Positions 1 to 8,739 of a stretch of DNA of 64,000 nt are shown here, piece after piece. The DNA comes from Mesorhizobium sp. NZP2077 (GTDB lineage: Bacteria > Pseudomonadota > Alphaproteobacteria > Rhizobiales > Rhizobiaceae). Both the position numbers and the translations under genes were made by a program. The notes under the pieces were generated by a model that saw nothing but the letters and a program-made list of their open reading frames with translations, ran no database searches and was not told where the DNA came from. The stretch spans positions 3,788,001-3,852,000 of the forward strand of contig NZ_CP051293.1 in NCBI RefSeq assembly GCF_013170805.1, given 5' to 3'. The stretch's first letter is position 1. Each line of letters opens with the position of its first letter.

Positions 1-1
1 G

Positions 2-109
2 TCTGCGCAGTCGCCGTTCGCCCCCGAAACCTTCCTGCTGCTCGCCGAGGTCTTCGCGGTTGATCTTGATCCCTCTGACTGCCGCCGCAATCGAATAATT
101 GTCGGCTAA
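2..109 (+). CDS. C-terminal fragment of an unidentified protein, cut by the window edge
   Basis: An open frame enters from the left edge and stops at TAA 107-109, giving 35 residues. The codons are G/C-rich at third positions as in neighbouring genes, and the segment LLLAEVFAVDLD looks like ordinary protein. Too little is present to name a family, and a chance open frame cannot be excluded. Confidence 0.33.
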   Translation, partial: SAQSPFAPETFLLLAEVFAVDLDPSDCRRNRIIVG

Positions 110-150
110 TGGACGCGCTGCCTTGCCTGCCGGGAGCTACTTCACCGATC

Positions 151-390
151 CTACGTCCTTTCGGAACGCCGTGACAGACGCACGCCGACACCACCGCCAT
201 TTTCAGGAATGAACTCGATGCCGGCATTCTCAAGCGTTTTTTGGAGGAGGTATCGCGTTCCTGTTTGAGGAACAGAACGGTCGTTTTCGAAATTGCGAAT
301 GGTAACAGCACTCGCGCCGGAGCGGGCGGCGAGATCCTCTTGCGTCCATTTCAGCAACGCTCGTGCGGCGCGACATTGAGCAGAATCCAT
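151..390 (-). CDS. XRE-family helix-turn-helix regulator
   Basis: Small DNA-binding protein of about 79 residues. The helix-turn-helix is clear: ARALLKWTQEDLAARSG followed by the recognition helix around AVTIRNFE, as in short phage- and plasmid-type XRE repressors. The frame is open upstream to 465, but the ATG at 388-390 (MDSAQCRAARALL) matches where this family usually begins, so I chose it. The C-terminal part (LENAGIEFIPENGGGVGVRL) is the usual small-ligand-like tail of rhizobial members. A perfect inverted repeat lies upstream at 451-487 and may be its operator. It probably controls itself and the divergent rightward gene, which is an inference from layout. Confidence 0.85.
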   Translation of the reverse strand: MDSAQCRAARALLKWTQEDLAARSGASAVTIRNFENDRSVPQTGTRYLLQKTLENAGIEFIPENGGGVGVRLSRRSERT

Positions 391-440
391 GTCGCAAACT
401 GGTAATAACTCATGAAAATCGCAAGCTTTTTCGGAAAACG

Positions 441-487
441 TTGACATCTTCTTTCTAAAAACCAATAATCCTTTCGTTTTTAGAAAG
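441..487 (+). promoter_or_regulatory. Sigma-70-type promoter overlapping a perfect 11-bp inverted repeat
   Basis: TTGACA at 441-446, a 17-bp spacer and AATAAT at 464-469 form a near-consensus rightward promoter. CTTTCTAAAAA (451-461) and TTTTTAGAAAG (477-487) are exact reverse complements with a 15-bp gap. They cover the spacer, the -10 and the likely start site. This is how a repressor operator would sit, and the XRE gene next door is the obvious candidate binder. Binding is inferred. Confidence 0.5.
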
Positions 488-554
488 CGGCCGCACCGAA
501 TGCGCGAACACTCGACGCGGCCTCACCACAACCCAGCTGTTAGGAGCTCGGATC

Positions 555-1242
555 ATGGCTGATTCCGACAATAGCATGAGTTTGTCGTTCGTCACCCCGG
601 CGGCGCTTGCTGGCGGGCACGGCGACGGCCGCACTGGCATGGCCTTTCCAGTTAAAGTCGCGGGCCGCCGAACTGACGGACGACAGCAGTGCGGCCGATC
701 CTGCTCTTCGTCTGTGTGGGAACTGGCAAAAGATCCACGATGAGACACTGGCGTTGTGCCGCGAACAGCAGCGGTTGGAGACATACCTCGCCAGGACGGT
801 CGGCTTTCCCTGCGCCAAGGTGCGGCTTGCCGATGGTACGGACGTGACACTCCATTCCATCGAGAGCCTGAACGATGCCTACTCTCCTGAAAACGAAGTC
901 GAATGGGGCAGGGCGCTCGCGGATTTCGCGGCGCACCAGGCGCGCTGGGACGCTGCTGATGCTGAGATCGGCTATTCGAGCACAGACGAACTGATCCGGC
1001 AATCGGAAACAGCCGAAAGCGCACTTTTGGATGATCTACCGCAGACAGCGGCCACGTCCATCGAAGGCATATTTGCCAAGCTCAAGGTCATCCTGCGTGA
1101 CGGTGAGCACTGGGAACATCCAGACGATTTCCCCTGGCCGCATATCCGATCTGTGCTGGATGACCTCGCCGCCACCACAAATATCGATCCGGCGACGATT
1201 GCCAGATCGATTGGGCAACCGTTAGTTGACAGCCCCTCATAG
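555..1242 (+). pseudogene. Tat-exported hypothetical protein, frame broken near the start
   Basis: The main frame runs to TAG 1240-1242 and encodes about 210 residues with a consistent composition. The best start (ATG 555, MADSDNSMSL) is in another frame. Skipping one base near 585 joins it to RSSPRRRLLAGTATAALAW, a textbook twin-arginine signal. The intact frame has only a TTG at 607, which would lose the arginines. A one-base insertion in the leader is the simplest reading. The body (WQKIHDETLALCREQQRLE, then a C-terminal part rich in Asp/Glu) resembles uncharacterised rhizobial plasmid-type proteins often found beside relaxase genes; I know no function. It lies just downstream of the promoter at 441-469. 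Confidence 0.6.
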
Positions 1243-1575
1243 GCGGTGAGGAAGAAGTCTGCCTCGAAGTAGGCCTGATCGGTGGCCGCTGTCACGGCCG
1301 CTGCGCTGAGCGCTTGCTGTGTCAGTCTCAGGGGCGGCGACCGATCCGGCGTGGGCTGGGAAAGCAGATAAGCGGCCAGTTGTGTGCGGTTCGATCCAAA
1401 GTTGCCCTGCTTGAGTAACCCATCTTGGTGGGCGAGGCCGACTATCGCTCCTGGTTTGCCGTGTTCGTTCGCCTCGGCGATGGTCCTAATGGACATGGTC
1501 CACATGGGTTCAAGCAATTGCCTCGCCGCCGTGACCGCTGCGTCTCGATGAAGCCCAGCTTTCCGCGCAGTTGTG
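1225..1575 (-). pseudogene. Coding remnant of unknown family
   Basis: On the minus strand a frame open from about 1575 reads ARKAGLHRDAAVTAARQLLE, continues through MWTMSIRTIAEANEHGKPG, and reaches DFFLTAYEGL near 1230. It has natural composition and no good ATG. Beyond about 1225 the same frame runs antisense through the convergent gene and looks like shadow. I read it as a gene piece left by deletion, its 3' end cut where it meets the 555-1242 gene. No family is recognised. Confidence 0.3.
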
Positions 1576-1586
1576 CATCACTCTCA

Positions 1587-1799
1587 TCACAACTTGTCGC
1601 CCTGGTCTTGCGGACGCCACGAGAGGGGATTGGTGATCCAGCGACTGATGTCGGATTCGTGCCAGCCTGCACCGTGGATACTGATCTGTATCTGGCGTGG
1701 AAAGGTGCCTTCGGCGATCTTGCGATAGATCGTGGACCGAGACAGGCCGGTCCGGAAAAGGACGGTTTTCAGGCGGATGATCCGGTCTGGTTCAGGCAT
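1587..1799 (-). CDS. AlpA-family transcriptional regulator
   Basis: 70-residue DNA-binding protein of the prophage AlpA type. The winged-helix signature is complete: LKTVLFRTGLSRSTIYRKIA (helix-turn-helix), then GTFPRQIQISIHGAGWHESD and an ISRWI helix. In this family the protein typically switches on an integrase or excision gene of the resident element. It lies 130 bp downstream of traA on the same strand, in the usual length range. The target here is unknown. Confidence 0.87.
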   Translation of the reverse strand: MPEPDRIIRLKTVLFRTGLSRSTIYRKIAEGTFPRQIQISIHGAGWHESDISRWITNPLSWRPQDQGDKL

Positions 1800-1928
1800 G
1801 GTCGCACTGCCTCTTGCTGGTTGGTTCTGATTGCTCCTGATCCAGAGACGACAGGTACTTGCGTACGCGCAAGAGCGTTTTCCGGGTCGTCTTGCCCCAG
1901 CGTGGAAACGGCTGCGAATCGGACGTGT

Positions 1929-4900
1929 TCAGATCCCAATGCCGCGTCCCCTGCCGATGCCATGGCTGAATGCGAGTTCCGCAGCAAGGCGTCGGCCGGA
2001 ATCGGTATGAATGCCAAGCTCGCGCTTGCGGTTGGCGAGGAGCGATTCGAGTTGCGGATCGCGTTCGAGACTTTTGGCCATGTCGGACATGGCAGCGCGG
2101 GTTGACTTGTAACCCGACATGTCGCCGACTTGGTATTGGCCCTGGCTCGTTCGCTCGAGCTTTTGCCAACGTTCCACGAAACGGTCTGCGCGGCGGCCCG
2201 GATCGATATCCAGTCCGATGCGGATTTCGGTTTCAAGCTGGAGAGCCAACACGATTCGAGTGACCCGGCCGGCCGTCGCTTCACGAACCAACTCGGGATT
2301 CTTGACGTAGGCCGCTTCGGCATCCCGCCAGCCATGAGGCCGAACCTTCTCGAAAGCGCTACGGGCATCCCTCAATTCGCGCATCTGGTCGGGACTGCCC
2401 TGGCGATCCGCATTTCCAGTACTGAGGATCGCGTCGAGCGCACGCGCGTGACGAACAAGCGCCTTTGTGCGAGCGCTGCGCAACGCCACCTCTGGGTCAA
2501 CCGACGCATCCGTTTCGCGCTGCGCTCCCTTACCAGAAGCCCCTCTTCCAGCCGTGGGGCCGCCATCTGCGATTTGCGTTCCAACATTCTCCCTTCCCGG
2601 CCTGCGCCCACTGTTGTTCCCGGGCTCTGCGTCAGCAGGCAAGCGCAACCCGTCCATTAGCCCGCCGAACCTGTCGCGCAGCTTCTCCGGAACGATCCGG
2701 CGCACAATCTCGACCACGCGTTCGCGGAACGTGATGCCGCGCCGCTCGGCATAGTGTTGCGCCGGGTCGATCTGATCGTAGTCCGACGCCATGTCCTTTG
2801 CGCGGTCGCGTGACAGCGTTCGGACGAGCCGTTCTCTAGTGGCAAAGTCATCGCCGCCGTAATGCAGGTCCATCCTGTCTCGATGCCGCGACAGTGCGAC
2901 GTAGCTGCCATGTGCATCCATGCCCGGCGTGGCGAGCACATGGGTCCGGTCGGCGGTCATGCCCTGCGCCTTGTGAATGGTCGCGGCATAGCCGTGGTCG
3001 ATGTGCGCGTAGTCCTTCAGGTCGAAGTGTACCGACCTGCCGTCGTCGGTTTGAACCGTCATGCTCTGTGTGCTGACCTCCTCCACGAAGCCCAGCGTGC
3101 CGTTCTTGACGCCGAGCCCGCGCTCGTTGCGTAGGAACATGACCCGGTCGCCGCTGGCGAAGGTTCTTGGGCCGCGTTCGACAGTCACTTGCACTTCGTC
3201 GCCGAGATCGCCGGCAATGCGCATGCGCTCGCGCGCTGCTTGGTTCAGGGCGCGTACCTCGTCGTTTGTATGGGTGAGAATGATCCGGCTTGCCTCCGGA
3301 TGCGCCTGCCTGTCGCGATCCCAGCGCTCAACCAGATTGCTGCGCGCTTCGTCGCGCGTTGCGACCTGATGCACCATGCCTTGCGCGTCGTAGGCGCTGA
3401 TCGCCGCACCGATCCTGCCGGTGGCCAGATCGCGCGTGGCATCACGCTGCCAGTCGTCGCGCTGCCGGCGCACCTGGCCGATTTCGACGCCGCCGTGCCG
3501 CTCATGGATGGAGCGGAATGCAGCGCCGGCCTCGATTGCCTGCAACTGCTGCGGATCGCCGACCAGCACAACCTTTGCGCCAGCATCCGCGGCATGGGAG
3601 AGCACGCGCTCCAACTGGCGCGTGCCGACCATGCCGGCCTCGTCGATCACCAGGACATCGCGCGTGGTGAGCAGCTCGCGACCCTGTCCCCAACCATGCT
3701 CCATGCTGGCTATGGTGCGTGACGGGATGCCTGATCCACCCTCCAGATTCTCGGCGGCAATGCCGGAGAGTGCCGCGCCTCGAACCTCGTAACCCGCCGC
3801 TGCCCATGCCTGGCGCGCAACGCCCAGCATGGCACTCTTGCCCGTTCCGGCAAAACCGACAACGACACCGAGACCGCGACCATCGGTGATATGCGCAAGC
3901 GCATCGGTCTGCTCACCTGACAGGATAAGGCCGCGTTGCGCAGCCCGCGCCAGCGCTGCCTCGCGATGCGCGTCACTCACCGCGTGGCGCTCGTCCAAAT
4001 CCATGCGCTCCGCCGCGCGGTGAAGGCGCTGTTCGATCTCGATCATCTGCCTTGTGGTGAACCGGTCTTCGCCGCGTCCGTCCTTGCCGAGTTCGACCAG
4101 GTCGGGTGCGTTGCTGATGGCTGCCACCACGGCGTTGAACTGCTCGACTCCGTCGCTGTGGCGATGCGCGAACTTCGCGATGTCTTTTCGGGTGAAGGTC
4201 GATTGCTGATGGGTGATGGCATCCAGCGCCACGGATGGATCGGCAATGATGCGCGCACCGTTGTTATGCGCGATCTCGCGATGCAGTTCAGCGCGATCTG
4301 CTTCAGTCTCGCCAGCGTCCAAACCGCTGCCCTCAATGCGCTGCGCCGGTGCACCAATCTGGGTTTGCGGCTCCAGGGCTATGCCCTGCGCTTCCAGACT
4401 GCGATGATCGATGCGGGCGTCGATGTCGAGTTCGGCCAGGCGTTCATTGGCCAGCTCCGCCCATCGCTCGCGCCAGCGCTCGACCAGCTGGGTAGCATTC
4501 CAGTCTCGAACCTTTGACCCAAAACCATTCTCGTCCACGCACCGCATGGTGAGCATGACATGAGCATGCGGCTTGGGACTGCCATCCTCTGCCCTGTCCC
4601 AGTGCACATTGAGATCGGCGACCATGCCCCTGCTGACAAATTCGGCCTGAACAAAGTCGCGCGCCAATTCTATGCCCTGTGCGTGGCTGAGTTCACGCGG
4701 CAGCGCAAACTCGACCTCCCGGGCAAGCTGCGCATCCTTGCGGACCTCGAACGCCTCGACATCGTTCCACAGTCGTTCGCGGTCGCGCCAGGCCTCCGGT
4801 GCATCCTCCGGCAGCATCACCTCGGAATGGACGACACCGCGCTTGGCCGAGAAGTCATGAGCTCGCTCGATCCGCTCGTCGCGCAGCCGCGAAGCCGAGC

Positions 4901-4976
4901 GGTAGGCGGCTGACGCGACAGCGCTCGAGCCTGCCTTGCGGCCAATGACCTTGACGTGAAGATGATAGATCGCCAT
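1929..4976 (-). CDS. traA: Ti-type conjugative relaxase-helicase TraA
   Basis: 1015-residue relaxase that should nick oriT and unwind the transferred strand. Residues 1-230 are a MobA/MobL (MOBQ) relaxase: MAIYHLHVKVIGRKAGSSAV at the start, and the metal-binding histidine motif KPHAHVMLTMR at 135-145. A RecD/TraI-like helicase follows: Walker A GFAGTGKS at 374-381, Walker B VLVIDEAGMV at 441-450, and a late motif GYAATIHKAQGM at 662-673. The C-terminal third is charged and variable, as in other Ti-type TraA. The length is slightly below the roughly 1100 residues usual for rhizobial TraA. The start lies 30 bp from the candidate oriT, with traC and traD divergent, which is the classical Ti arrangement. 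Confidence 0.95.
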   Translation of the reverse strand: MAIYHLHVKVIGRKAGSSAVASAAYRSASRLRDERIERAHDFSAKRGVVHSEVMLPEDAPEAWRDRERLWNDVEAFEVRKDAQLAREVEFALPRELSHAQGIELARDFVQAEFVSRGMVADLNVHWDRAEDGSPKPHAHVMLTMRCVDENGFGSKVRDWNATQLVERWRERWAELANERLAELDIDARIDHRSLEAQGIALEPQTQIGAPAQRIEGSGLDAGETEADRAELHREIAHNNGARIIADPSVALDAITHQQSTFTRKDIAKFAHRHSDGVEQFNAVVAAISNAPDLVELGKDGRGEDRFTTRQMIEIEQRLHRAAERMDLDERHAVSDAHREAALARAAQRGLILSGEQTDALAHITDGRGLGVVVGFAGTGKSAMLGVARQAWAAAGYEVRGAALSGIAAENLEGGSGIPSRTIASMEHGWGQGRELLTTRDVLVIDEAGMVGTRQLERVLSHAADAGAKVVLVGDPQQLQAIEAGAAFRSIHERHGGVEIGQVRRQRDDWQRDATRDLATGRIGAAISAYDAQGMVHQVATRDEARSNLVERWDRDRQAHPEASRIILTHTNDEVRALNQAARERMRIAGDLGDEVQVTVERGPRTFASGDRVMFLRNERGLGVKNGTLGFVEEVSTQSMTVQTDDGRSVHFDLKDYAHIDHGYAATIHKAQGMTADRTHVLATPGMDAHGSYVALSRHRDRMDLHYGGDDFATRERLVRTLSRDRAKDMASDYDQIDPAQHYAERRGITFRERVVEIVRRIVPEKLRDRFGGLMDGLRLPADAEPGNNSGRRPGRENVGTQIADGGPTAGRGASGKGAQRETDASVDPEVALRSARTKALVRHARALDAILSTGNADRQGSPDQMRELRDARSAFEKVRPHGWRDAEAAYVKNPELVREATAGRVTRIVLALQLETEIRIGLDIDPGRRADRFVERWQKLERTSQGQYQVGDMSGYKSTRAAMSDMAKSLERDPQLESLLANRKRELGIHTDSGRRLAAELAFSHGIGRGRGIGI

Positions 4977-5005
4977 CGCGACCAGATCATTTGCACGTCA
5001 AAGCG

Positions 5006-5036
5006 TACGTCGGCACGACGTATAAGCGCGCCCTCC
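5006..5036 (+). other. oriT: Candidate origin of transfer (oriT) with nic region
   Basis: TACGTCG (5006-5012) and CGACGTA (5016-5022) are perfect reverse complements around a 3-base loop, directly followed by TAAGCGCGCCCT (5023-5034). RSF1010/Ti-type oriT sites have this plan: an inverted repeat, then a TAAnTGCGCCCT-like core nicked before CCCT. By analogy the nick would fall between 5030 and 5031. The site sits between divergent traA and traC, where Ti-plasmid oriT lies. No transfer activity is shown by sequence alone. Confidence 0.78.
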
Positions 5037-5148
5037 CTCGAAAAATTCTCGGGATGGACCAGCCCGTCCCGGGCTGTCTCGGCAACCCTGAAGCCTTCCG
5101 GCGGATGCTCCCCTATCATCCAGAGATCGACAATCAATGGAGATAGCC

Positions 5149-5475
5149 ATGCGAAAACCACGGGACTTCGATACGGAACTCAAGGCGCTGGAAAAAAAAG
5201 CGCGAGAGCTCAAAACGCGAAAGGTGCAGCAGCTTGGCGAGCTGGTGATCGCCACCGGCGCCGATGCGGTCAGCGCCGAGGAATTAGCAGGTGCGCTGAT
5301 CGTGCTGGCGGAGACCAAAGAAGCCGGAAAGCGGGAGGCATGGGCGAAGCGCGGGGCTGCCTTCTTTCAAGGCCGGTCGGGGCGGACTGCACAGGCGACT
5401 GACCGCGACGCTGACGGCGATCCGGCGCGATCGGACAGACCGCAACCGGCATCAGGTGGCACGGGCGCGGCATGA
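5149..5475 (+). CDS. traC: Conjugal transfer protein TraC
   Basis: 108-residue TraC-type accessory transfer protein, thought to help the relaxase at oriT. The N-terminal half is basic and helical (KALEKKARELKTRKVQQLGE), followed by ELVIATGADAV, the usual TraC order. I use ATG 5149 because GGAGA (5139-5143) precedes it at 5 nt; an in-frame ATG at 5137 overlaps that site. The C-terminal tail (after about residue 85) is low-complexity and Asp/Arg-rich. It is followed almost at once by traD and read divergently from traA. Confidence 0.85.
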   Translation: MRKPRDFDTELKALEKKARELKTRKVQQLGELVIATGADAVSAEELAGALIVLAETKEAGKREAWAKRGAAFFQGRSGRTAQATDRDADGDPARSDRPQPASGGTGAA

Positions 5476-5476
5476 T

Positions 5477-5761
5477 ATGCGCACATGGCAGGTCGAACGC
5501 CGTAAGCGCACGCGGCATCTGATCGAACTGGGCGGCTTGGTGATCAAGGCCGGGATTGTGGTCCTCACAGGCGATGATCGCGCCATCATCCTCGGCGCTC
5601 TGCTCTGCATGGCCGACAAGCTCAAAAGCGATCAGGGTGAACACACCCGCGAGCTATGGGCCGCAAAGGGGAGGCAGGCGTTCGAGGCGTACGCGGCAAC
5701 ACACAAAGGGGAAACGGAGTCTGAACCATCAGAGGCGGAACACGTTCCGTTCCGCTCGTGA
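5477..5761 (+). CDS. traD: Conjugal transfer protein TraD
   Basis: 94-residue TraD-type protein of the Ti transfer system, defined by WQVERRKRTRHLIELGGLV and the following KAGIVVLTGDDRAIILGALL. ATG 5477 is one base after the traC stop, so translational coupling is likely; a GTG at 5456 would overlap traC by 20 nt. In Ti plasmids traG, the coupling protein, follows traD. Here it does not: the next sequence is a broken recombinase, so the element looks mobilisable at best and needs a helper. Confidence 0.86.
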   Translation: MRTWQVERRKRTRHLIELGGLVIKAGIVVLTGDDRAIILGALLCMADKLKSDQGEHTRELWAAKGRQAFEAYAATHKGETESEPSEAEHVPFRS

Positions 5762-5806
5762 ACGCTGAATGCTGAAGCAAGTGATGCGATATTGGGACGA
5801 CAAGCT

Positions 5807-6216
5807 ATGAACTGCAAGGCGTTGATGCAGGCAGTGGCCTATCTTCGAACCTCGTCCGCTGCCAACGTCGGCGCCGACAAAGACAGCGAGAGGCGCCAGA
5901 GCGAGGCTGTTGAGGTTTGCCCGATCAACCGGCTACGAAATCATCGAGAGCTACTACGATGCGGCGGTGAGCGGCGCCGACGCGGTTACAGCGCGCCCCG
6001 GTTTTTCCGCGATGCTCGAGCGGCTCCTGGCTAATGGCGTGCGCACCATCCTCGTCGAGACCGCCTCCCGCTTCGCCCGCGATCTGATCGTTCTAGACTG
6101 GCTACGAGATGCTGAAGTCGCGTGGGATCGAGCTGATCGCTGTCGACAGCCCCGATAGTTTTGTCGGCGACACTCCGACGGCGAACCTGATCCGCCAAGT
6201 GCTTGGCGCGGTCTCG
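5807..6216 (+). pseudogene. Serine recombinase (resolvase) relic with two frameshifts
   Basis: Three frames together spell a resolvase N-terminal domain: MQAVAYLRTSSAANVG (serine in RTSSA is the expected nucleophile region), then RSTGYEIIESYYDAAVSGAD, then RPGFSAMLERLLANGVRTIL, ETASRFARDLIV, and finally [13 protein letters not shown] and [10 protein letters not shown]. The frame changes near 5911 and again near 6095, where a couple of bases are missing. Homology stops abruptly at LGAVS and continues as LigD sequence. It cannot make a functional enzyme. It may once have mobilised the adjacent tra segment. Confidence 0.82.
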
Positions 6217-6447
6217 GATTCAACCGTCTTTTGGACGAAGCCGCAACTGGTTGCGGAAATCGAGTTCGCCGGCTGGACCGGCGGCGGCAATGTCAGGCAG
6301 GCGGCCTTCAAGGGCCTTCGCGAAGACAAGCCAGCAAAGGAGGTAGAGGCGGAGCGTCCCGCCAATCCACAAGAGACGCAGATTGCCGAACCTGCCAGAG
6401 GGTCCGGCCGGACCGGAACAGCCCCAATCTGTCAAACGACCCTTTAA
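6217..6447 (+). pseudogene. Fragment of DNA ligase D (LigD), C-terminal ligase portion
   Basis: The frame that ends the resolvase relic continues as [19 protein letters not shown], then [20 protein letters not shown]. These are the characteristic strings of the OB-fold end of the LigD ligase domain from non-homologous end joining. Only about 50 residues are LigD-like, and the tail after [11 protein letters not shown] is uncertain. The join to the resolvase is in frame at about 6214-6228. It looks like the scar of an insertion or deletion inside a ligD gene. A different, intact ATP-dependent ligase lies at 43863-44723. Confidence 0.75.
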
Positions 6448-6674
6448 TTGCGGGTAGTTGTCAATCCGGATCTCGCACTGCCATCGCCGGGGTCATGGTC
6501 CTTTCCGAGGTCGAGTGCCTCATGATGATGTTCGGGTCGGGCGCCTCAACGTTTCCAACGAGATGCAGATGAACTGCTGTCAGCCGTTTGACCGAGGTCG
6601 CCGCAACCACCGTCCCGGCGGGGACATCACGGGTTTCGGAAACGGGCCCGCGAATTAGGTCGAGTTCGGATCTG

Positions 6675-6960
6675 CTATGCCATCTTTTCACTACCCCACT
6701 CAAAGCTTGTGCCGTCGACCCAGAGGCAGTGGAGCAGAACCGCGATCTTGCGAGCAACCGCTACGTTCGCTTTCTTCATGCCGATCCGCTTCGACAGGCG
6801 AACGCCCCACGCCTTCAGCGTCGACCATTTCTTTGTCCGGTGCATGAGGACGCTGGCCGCTTCGTATAAATAGGTCCGCAACAGCCGATCTCCCCAGCGT
6901 GAGGATCGGCGAGGATAGTTCCATCAATGTCGTAGCGCGTTCGATTAACTCCTTGGTCAG
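6675..6960 (-). pseudogene. IS110-family transposase, C-terminal remnant
   Basis: The minus strand reads [36 protein letters not shown] and [20 protein letters not shown], ending [13 protein letters not shown], which is the C-terminal transposase-20 domain end of IS110 elements. Upstream the reading breaks near 6890: NRTRYDIDG is in one frame and [10 protein letters not shown] in another. Nothing corresponding to the N-terminal DEDD domain is seen. The rest of 6448-7152 contains no gene I can support. Confidence 0.72.
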
Positions 6961-7152
6961 TGGTGTCGGAACAATCGCTGTTCCTTGCCTCTCCGGTGGC
7001 GCGACGGCAGCGCTCCCGTCAACGTTGGCGCGTGAGGCGCTTCTTTCATTGGCCCGGACAGCATTTTAGGAAAAGGAGCTTGGCAAGATTGCGAATCTAA
7101 CCATACGGTTGTGCTCTAGAGGGAGGCCCTCAACTAGGGCAAAAATCGCCGA

Positions 7153-8430
7153 ATGCCTGACGCGAAAAAGCTCGTTAGCTACGCCGGCCTCCTCTTCATC
7201 CCGGTTGCGCTGCAGGTCACGGCGGCGAGTGCACAAAGCGCCGACGCTCCGCCTGCCGAGCGTGTTTTGGCTTGCCCCTGGACGCCTCCGGACGCCGAGG
7301 ACATCGACAAGCCGCAGGCGCAGCTCGACGCCGAAAATGAGAGCAAGGACAAGCCAACCGATGATTCCAGCACAGCGGGCGATTCTGACAGCGATGCAGG
7401 CCCCGGAATCTACATACCTGGTAATGGCTGCATTCTGATTGATGGCTCAGTCGATGCAGGCGTTGAGGCAACAAGTGTTACCGTAAAGGGATCGCGGCTG
7501 ACGCCACCGACGAAATCAGGCATGACGCAATGGCAGCTGGCTGACACTTTGAATATTACTCATTATTCGCAGACAGATTACGGCGACCTAATCACGCGTC
7601 TCGGTATTGAAGGTGACCAAAGCAATAATATTTCGCTCTCCTCGGCGTCAGTTACGCTTGGAAGGAATGTTATCGGACTTGAAACTTCCTTTTTCGCTGA
7701 TTGGCAGGCTGACGAGTTTTCGTTTAGAGCCCTCGCTACCACGCAATCGCCGTTCCTCGTTGCTCAAGTGTCGAGGCCAACACCAAATACGACGCTAACT
7801 CTGTCGCTGGAGGATCCGACGTTCCGCCGCGTCACTATTTCCGGCTATGGATCGCCACAATTCCCCGACTTGGTTGGTCGCTTTCGCTACACGATCGGAA
7901 ACTGGCAATTCATCGCAAACGCGGCATCGCATCAAACGACATTTTTTGATGGAAGCCCCCCGCTCTGGGGAGCAGGCGTCCAAGCCTATGCCAGATACGC
8001 CTTTGCCAACGAGGCTCAGGACGACAAGTCGTATGTCATTTTCCAACTCGCCCGCGCGTGGAATGCGCCTGGCTATCTTGGGATCAATACGCCAACGAGC
8101 GCATTCAAGATCAGTCTGCCAGGCGCTCTGGGCGCCAACGATGCCGAACGAGCCGACGGATGGAATGGCGCTGCTGTCGTCAGTTGGGCCTGGTCCAGCA
8201 AGTGGAGGTCGGCCGCGTTCGCGAGCTTCACCAGTTTGACGTTACCCGATCTGCTCGGGACCGTCTCCGTCCTGTCGACAAGAGGCGCAGCGAATTTGAC
8301 CTACACGCCGGTTGAAAACCTGGATTTGACGCTCGAAGCGGGCTTGGCGAAGGTGACTTCGACTAATTCCGGAATTCCATCGGCAAGGCAGTGGTCGCTC
8401 AGTTTCTCGATGTCCCGGACTTTTCCATAG
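7153..8430 (+). CDS. Porin-like outer membrane protein
   Basis: 425 residues with an N-terminal signal (cleavage likely after about residue 27, ASAQS), an acidic low-complexity stretch (about 48-80: QLDAENESKDKPTDD), then many short alternating strands as expected for a beta-barrel. It ends MSRTFP, with a terminal aromatic-containing strand. GNGCILIDGSVDAGVE resembles the first strand of alphaproteobacterial Omp2-type porins (LCLKIGGYVR-like). It probably lets small solutes cross the outer membrane. There is no strong ribosome-binding site before ATG 7153. It heads the envelope gene cluster. Confidence 0.75.
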   Translation: MPDAKKLVSYAGLLFIPVALQVTAASAQSADAPPAERVLACPWTPPDAEDIDKPQAQLDAENESKDKPTDDSSTAGDSDSDAGPGIYIPGNGCILIDGSVDAGVEATSVTVKGSRLTPPTKSGMTQWQLADTLNITHYSQTDYGDLITRLGIEGDQSNNISLSSASVTLGRNVIGLETSFFADWQADEFSFRALATTQSPFLVAQVSRPTPNTTLTLSLEDPTFRRVTISGYGSPQFPDLVGRFRYTIGNWQFIANAASHQTTFFDGSPPLWGAGVQAYARYAFANEAQDDKSYVIFQLARAWNAPGYLGINTPTSAFKISLPGALGANDAERADGWNGAAVVSWAWSSKWRSAAFASFTSLTLPDLLGTVSVLSTRGAANLTYTPVENLDLTLEAGLAKVTSTNSGIPSARQWSLSFSMSRTFP

Positions 8431-8739
8431 ACCAAACACAGCCCCCCAAATTAGCTTCCGGATTTCGCTAAAAGGCACACCGATCATGATGCTCGACGTC
8501 GACGACTATCCCGTTGGGAAAAAGCTGGAATGCTTTTTGATAATGCGGAATGCCGAGCGCCAACATCTTGGAGCCTCAGAATTTCGGTAATGGGTAGGTT
8601 GGACGATGCACAAATTTTCGCGTGTGACATTGAGATCAAGACCCTCAGCGGGGAGACGGTACGCCAACCCGGATCGATCTCGAAAAGTCTGGTGAAAGGC
8701 CAGTCTCCTGCGCTCGGTGGCCGATGTGGGCCAACTCTC
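8431..8739. other. Intergenic stretch without a supported gene
   Basis: Between the convergent porin and DUF4105 genes. Short open frames on both strands here lack family character. The minus-strand frame that begins PLAIADFKRVG is discussed with the DUF4105 gene as a possible shifted tail. Confidence 0.4.

Noticed and set aside
2130..4517. Several open frames (up to 193 residues) antisense to traA
   Set aside because: Composition follows traA third positions; none has recognisable domains.
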